From contig NC_081413.1 in assembly GCF_030272615.1 (NCBI RefSeq), forward strand, positions 609,531,209 through 609,595,208: 64,000 bases of DNA. The letters are read 5' to 3'. Source of the DNA: Cryptomeria japonica (Eukaryota; Streptophyta; Pinopsida; Cupressales; Cupressaceae). Shown here piece by piece: positions 59,431-64,000 of the stretch. Each line of letters starts with the position of its first letter. Within the stretch, counting starts at the first letter, position 1. The notes under the pieces are model-generated. The model was not told where the DNA came from, searched no databases, and saw only the letters and a list, made by a program, of their open reading frames with translations. Made by a program: the position numbers and the translations under genes.

Positions 59431-59950
59431 TTTATATTAAATATAAAAAATTGATCGCTTCAATTTATAATTTTAAGCAGATTTCAATTTGTTAGACTTA
59501 AGCACTAAACTATTAGCACATTTTATACCATATGTTGCAATTGAAAGTGTCACATTATTAAATTTAAGGAAAATGCAAGTTATGACTGCAAATGAAGATG
59601 AACCCAATCTCTCTATTTGCATATACAGCAAGCGAGTTCCATTCTTTTGTGAAGGGGCAACGAACAAAGAGATGTAGGGTGCACATATATTCTTTTGATG
59701 TCAAATAATGTGTTAATATCACAAAGTTATGCATTGCATTTACTTTAAATTTCTAAGATTGCATTTTTTCAAATTATGATTTCAAGCAACATTTAGTTTG
59801 CCTGACTTGAGTACTAAACTATTAATATATTTTATACCATCTGTTGGAATCGGAAATGTCACATTATGAGACTTGAGAAAATTCAAGTTCCGGCTATAAA
59901 ATGAAGGAGAACCTAATCTCTCTCTCTATGCCTTCGCAGCACCTTACTCT
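59420..59950 (+). repeat. Direct repeat pair, about 300-bp offset
   Basis: 59420-59640 and 59715-59935 share 'gcactaaactatta'/'gtactaaactatta', 'attttataccat(a/c)tgttg', 'gtcacattat' and 'aacc(c/t)aatctctct'. The right copy abuts the last coding exon of the Cys-rich gene, so it probably overlaps that gene's 3' UTR. Confidence 0.75.
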
Positions 59951-59952
59951 TA

Positions 59953-60629
59953 TCAACCTGAGAAGAACCTCTTCCATGACTGCCACGGCAAAAACCCACC
60001 TGGTAATTGTGAATAATGCATAAAAGTGAGATTGTGAAGACATACCAAATCACCTCTTTAAAACCAAAGAATTGATTACTTCAGCATTTTAACTATTAAA
60101 AGAAAATCTACCTGAACATTGATGAACTTATTAGTTTGAATTTAGGCATTAATTGAGCACCCTATGTTCAAAGTTTAAAGTCTACAACACCCAAATGATG
60201 CAAAGAAAAGTACAGGTAATAAAGGCCATTTAATGATTAAATTACCATATATTTTTAGGATACTCAATTGGAGGTAAAAATACATTTTGAATCAATTTAT
60301 TTCAGCGTATTTTAAGTACATTTAAAACTATCATAATTTTAAGTTGACATTTGCTCGAGTAAAAGTTGTACCTTAATGCAAGACTAAGAACTTTTAATCA
60401 TTCAACAGAAAATACTGTCTTACTAGCATCAATATATTATCCTATCACATTATTGGTCTATGCAAGTATGTAGTCTTTTCACCTAAGTCCATTCAAAATA
60501 AGAGTCTTTCCAAAAATGTAAAAGCAACCAATAATACAATGTCTTACCACAACCATAGCATCGGAAATAATATTTTTCTCTTTTCACAAGTCCAGACCCT
60601 TTGCATACATCACATTTCTTCTGGGCAAC
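59953..60629 (-). CDS. Small protein with DnaJ-like Cys motif, last two exons
   Basis: Exon 60629-60548 (acceptor catgcag, donor gtaaga) and exon 59999-59953 (acceptor accag, stop TGA at 59955-59953) join in frame. They encode QKKCDVCKGSGLV, then KREKYYFRCYGCG, then GFLPWQSWKRFFSG and a stop. CxxCxGxG is the repeat of DnaJ-type zinc fingers, and a second CxxC completes a metal site. Plants have several small, mostly plastid-targeted proteins of this kind, which act in assembly or folding. Which one this is I cannot say. Upstream exons lie to the right and are separated or displaced by L copy E. The exons are intact. Confidence 0.75.
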
Positions 60630-62250
60630 CTGCATGCAAAGGCTACTTTAAGTTATGCACTGCAATCATATTGAAAAGAGAAAAGGGGGTTTGATAATCG
60701 TGTATTAATTCAGGCATTGTATGACTGTTAATGCTTTGTAGTAGATTTAGAAAACTGTAATCACCCCAGGAACTCTTTTTTTTATGTAATCTTTATCCTA
60801 GGTGCTTCTGTTGTTTTCTCCTTACTACACTTTCTTTGTGTATTGGTTCGGCAAACTGTTATCAGCCTAAATGGCTCATATTGTAACCTGTTTTTGTTGA
60901 CTATTACATAATATTAATAAACAAAAAAAGGAAGAGGGTTGTGTTGACGTGTATTTTGTACACTATCAAACACAGAATAAAATACCTAAAGGTACCTTAT
61001 CCTCTCTTGAATAAAGCCTTTGATTGCTGAAGATGTCACGAAAAAGGACCAATCAGGAATTCTCCAAGGTTCTTTGATGTAGGGTCTCTACGTGTGGATA
61101 AGCTCTCTGTGGTATGATGTGATTTGCTGGAATCACAAGGGGACTTACATTTGATGATTGAACTTCTGATTTGCTTTGAGTATTGCTGGAACACAGGCTC
61201 TTACTAGCTTCGATTTGAAAAAAAGGAAAAAAAAGATGAGGGCGAGAAAAGGATCTAATCCTAACACTAAGAATGTAAGAGCAATGAAGGATCTTTGATG
61301 AAATTCTAACTAAGTCTTGTTTTGACATCATAGGACCATCTCCACAAGGCTAGTGCGATCTTCGAAGGAAAGCTTTATGATGTTCAAATCATCACTGCAG
61401 GCATAGACACCATCAGGTTGATGCATATCAATGAAGAAGAGACAATTGAAGTTAAGCTTAAGTTGAATGATTCCAGTTGACTACACAAGGCAAGTCTGCA
61501 ATCAACAAACTGCTAGTAGTATCGATATACGAATTCCACCATCAACCAAGCACATTTCTTCCACTCATCTAATAACATGAAATCAAATATGAGAAGTATA
61601 GAGACCATGCAAATTGTCGAATCGACCCATAAATTTCACCATTTCTTCAATGAAGTTTTACAAGTCTCTTACAACAACATCTTGGCAACAATCTTTGCCT
61701 TCTCTCTCTACTCTACTCTAATTGCTATTCTAATCACCTTCTAACTACTCTCTATTCACTAACTCCTTTCTAACTGCTTCCAACTCCTATTCTATTCTAT
61801 TACCTTTACAAATGAAATGTCAGGGCTTATATAGTGCCCTCAATACAATTCGATGGCTTAGATCGATTTGAGATCAATGGCCAAGATTCAACAATGAAAA
61901 CCCTAATTAGGGTTTGTTACAACCATTACATAACATTTAATGCTTGACCAATGATAAAATTCTATTGCTTGGACACATGTCCTCTCTGGAAAATTCCACC
62001 AATGAATAGCCGAGGTAGGTACATAGAAGTTTGTGCCACCTCCCATGAGTTAGGTACATTGAACCTGGACATGCTGAGGTGGACCACATTGACTGGAGAA
62101 GTGATGACTAGGATGCCACCTCATTTGACATTTGGTTGATACTCAATTTGGTAACGTTGAGAAGTTAGCCTTAATTAATTCTTCTGGAACTATCTGCTTC
62201 TTCAACGAACCCTTTGCTCTGACTTCTTGTGTCCTTGATTTGTAGGATGA

Positions 62251-62448
62251 TTATGTACCTCGCCTTGGAACGCTGGATTGGAAGAGGTCGTCCTTATTGA
62301 TGTTTGATCGAAGAAAGCCATCCTTGTCGATGCTAGACTGGATTGAAGAAGGTCGTCCTTGTCCTTGCTTGATCGTCCTTGATCTGGCTTGATTTTCCTT
62401 GAGGAGAGTCTTCCGACTTGTAGATCTTTCGAGCTTGGGAGTCGCCAT
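62251..62448 (-). pseudogene. Short ORF after the leader acceptor, L copy E
   Basis: Minus-strand ATG at 62448 opens a 65-codon frame, MATPKLERSTSRKTLL, rich in Lys, Arg and Ser. It occupies the position of the giant ORF of copies B and D but shows no similarity to it that I can see. It may be a truncated start of a lost ORF. Confidence 0.4.
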
Positions 62449-63339
62449 CTTGATACCTACACAACATATCACAATTAATAATATATCTTTAAGTGTAGAA
62501 ATTAGGATTCAAAAAGGAAGATTTAAGATTTTAATTTGGAAACTTCATGATAAATCTTGAGTTATCGTTTCCTAATTAACCATGCAATACTTAGACTTTT
62601 CTAAAAAATGTCTAAAAAAAATCAAACCTTGAATAAGGGTGTCAAGATGATTTTGCCATACCTCCTCTTGAGAATTAACTCTAAGGAATGATGCAAAAAT
62701 AGGAGAATTTGCTAGGCAAAATGTAGATCAAAGCTCTCCCTTTAACAAAATGCGCCTCCTTTAGTTTTCACAAGCATCAACTCCATCACCTCTAGCTTCT
62801 CCAAAATCTGGAAATTCGCCTTCAAAGGTCTTCAAAAAATCTGGAAATTAACCTTCAACCTAACAAGAAATTCGCCTCTCCAATAGCCTTCAAGATGAAT
62901 TTCGCCCTCCTTAGTCTCCACACTTGGTAGAAACTCTCTCCATGCGCTCCTTCCTTGCTCCTCAAATCGCACTTGAAGTAATGAATGAATGATTTGAATT
63001 GTGAAACAACACCTCCAATATATAGAGCGCTCACCTTCCACTTACCCATGAGGCTGACCTAGCAAATAAAAGGTGAAATAATAAATAAAACCTCAAAAGG
63101 AGTAGGCCGACTTGCCAAATAAAGGCAAAATAATGCCTTGTGTGCTCAACTTTTAATTTTTATTTTCACAAAAATTAATTTTAAATGCCTTTATAATAGA
63201 AATTCGATTTTTTGAGGCCCAAAATTAATTTATTAAATGCCAGTTTAATTAATTTTTCAAATATTTCGAAGTTGATGATTTTGGCATTTCATGCGATTTG
63301 GAGGATATTAACACCCAAGTAGAAAATAGTGAATGCCAA

Positions 63340-63900
63340 TAACTTTGCTCTGGTCCCTTGGAGAGGGACAGGAGCGCCTTTTCACTTTTGTCCTCAATCC
63401 TTCATTTTTTAATTGCCAATTCACGTTGTGAGGCTAGCAATGATCCCTTTCGTCCCTTCAGTGCATCTTCAACTTGTTTTTTGCAAGGCAAAATTGATGT
63501 TCTAGAGATTTTCGCCCTGGTCCTTCAGTGAGGGACAGGAGCGCTTTTTGCATTTGGCCCAAGATCGTCAAGTTTTTGGAGTCAAACCTTTGTTCATCAT
63601 GATTTAGAAGACCTTTCCAATCTTGCTCAACTTTGCCTTAGCATAATCTCGGAGGGAAATTATTGATTTTATAAAAAAGTGGGACGGTCCTTCAGTGAGG
63701 GACGGGAGCACTTTTGAGTCCATTGCATGAATTCTTGATCATATTAATCTTCAATTTACCCTCAAGGCGTAGAATATCACATTTCACACCATCTTGAGCC
63801 TTGGTAATAAAAATATCATTTCAAAATGCAAGGTAAATGGTCATATTTGGAAAAAGCGCTCTGGTCCCTTGGTGAGGGACGGGAGCACTTTTGCCAATTG
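63340..63900 (-). repeat. Hairpin repeats with about 170-bp spacing in leader of L copy E
   Basis: Four copies of a 30-40-base motif 'ggtcc(c)tt(g/c)(g/a)(g/t)(t/a)gagggac(a/g)ggagc(g/a)c' occur at about 63349, 63516, 63683 and 63857. gtccc...gggac can pair. The spacers between them are not alike. Confidence 0.8.
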
Positions 63901-64000
63901 TCGTCAAAATTTGCAACTCTCGCATCTCAATTCCACCTCAAGGCATTTTAAACATCATTTCAAATTCGCGCCTTGGCTTAGATTTGTCCAAACTTGGCGA

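Larger units (their letters stand above)
60942..64000 (-). mobile_element. L-family unit, copy E (3' end at 60942, continues past the window)
   Basis: On the minus strand it ends acaaaatacacgtcaaca at 60942. It carries the TATA box (ctatataag, 61836-61828), the telobox palindrome aaaaccctaattagggttt (61897-61915), an acceptor-like site (AG 62458-62457) with ATG at 62448-62446, and a leader with hairpin repeats. The tail from TATA box to 3' end is about 890 bp. The sequence right after the 3' end is ggttg on the + strand, a TSD candidate whose partner is outside the window. No primer-binding site follows the 3' end. Confidence 0.75.

Noticed and set aside
62832-63049. Minus-strand ORFs of 64-69 codons
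   Set aside because: They lie in the repeat-rich leader of L copy E, overlap each other in different frames and have no counterpart in other copies.
1-64000. tRNA, rRNA or CRISPR arrays
   Set aside because: No cloverleaf, rRNA core or regularly spaced identical repeats were seen. The tRNA-like words found are retrotransposon primer-binding sites.

Overview
This window looks like nuclear DNA of a seed plant, most likely a conifer or other gymnosperm. It holds fragments of two ordinary spliced genes, embedded in old, nested and heavily mutated LTR retrotransposons. The species call is an inference from intron size, TE load and TE decay; nothing in the window identifies a species.

Host genes. 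Seven exons of a LUC7-type U1 snRNP protein gene lie on the + strand: 12835-12894, 35575-35633, 35949-36030, 39006-39046, 56246-56443, 56630-56680 and 56771-56798. They join in frame into 172 codons plus a stop, starting just before the second zinc finger and ending in an RS/RE/RD-rich tail. The upstream exons are not visible, so everything from base 1 to 12834 is probably intron too. The introns measure about 22.7 kb, 0.3 kb, 3.0 kb, 17.2 kb, 0.19 kb and 0.09 kb. Facing this gene from the - strand are the last two exons (60629-60548 and 59999-59953) of a small protein with a DnaJ-like cysteine motif.

Mobile DNA, left to right. 1-1374: decayed Copia pol (-). 1375-2254 plus 9983-10560: an 'L-family' unit (-), interrupted by a small Copia-type element (2255-9982), which is itself interrupted by a complete L unit (2914-9579, +). 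13189-21787: another L unit (+), interrupted by a non-autonomous LTR element (16126-21567, -) with one very long reading frame. 21788-31577: Gypsy remnants whose protease region was split by a full-length chromodomain Gypsy element (23683-31379). 34581-35121: probable solo LTR. 36889-37440: L fragment. About 39990-42376: Copia gag-integrase fragment. 42598-44193: possible solo LTR. 44509-51893: second complete L unit (+). 60942 to the window end: L unit (-).

The most unusual content is the L family. Two copies can be delimited exactly by 5-bp target duplications (ttacc and gatac) and T(G/A)...CA ends, and a third copy shares the same 5' end. They are 6.7 and 7.4 kb long and show no direct terminal repeats, primer-binding site, protease, reverse transcriptase or integrase. 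Each has a 5' end with two small hairpins, a leader full of copy-specific degenerate repeats, a splice acceptor next to an ATG, one giant unrecognised reading frame (about 1,100-1,200 codons, now broken), and then a TATA box 0.8-0.9 kb before the 3' end. The simplest reading is a giant solo LTR that carries an ORF. An LTR-less element mobilised by a retroviral-type integrase is the alternative. Most nonsense codons in all these elements look like CAG-to-TAG or CAA-to-TAA changes, as expected from deamination of methylated cytosine in silenced plant transposons.

No rRNA, tRNA, CRISPR or bacterial-type features were seen.
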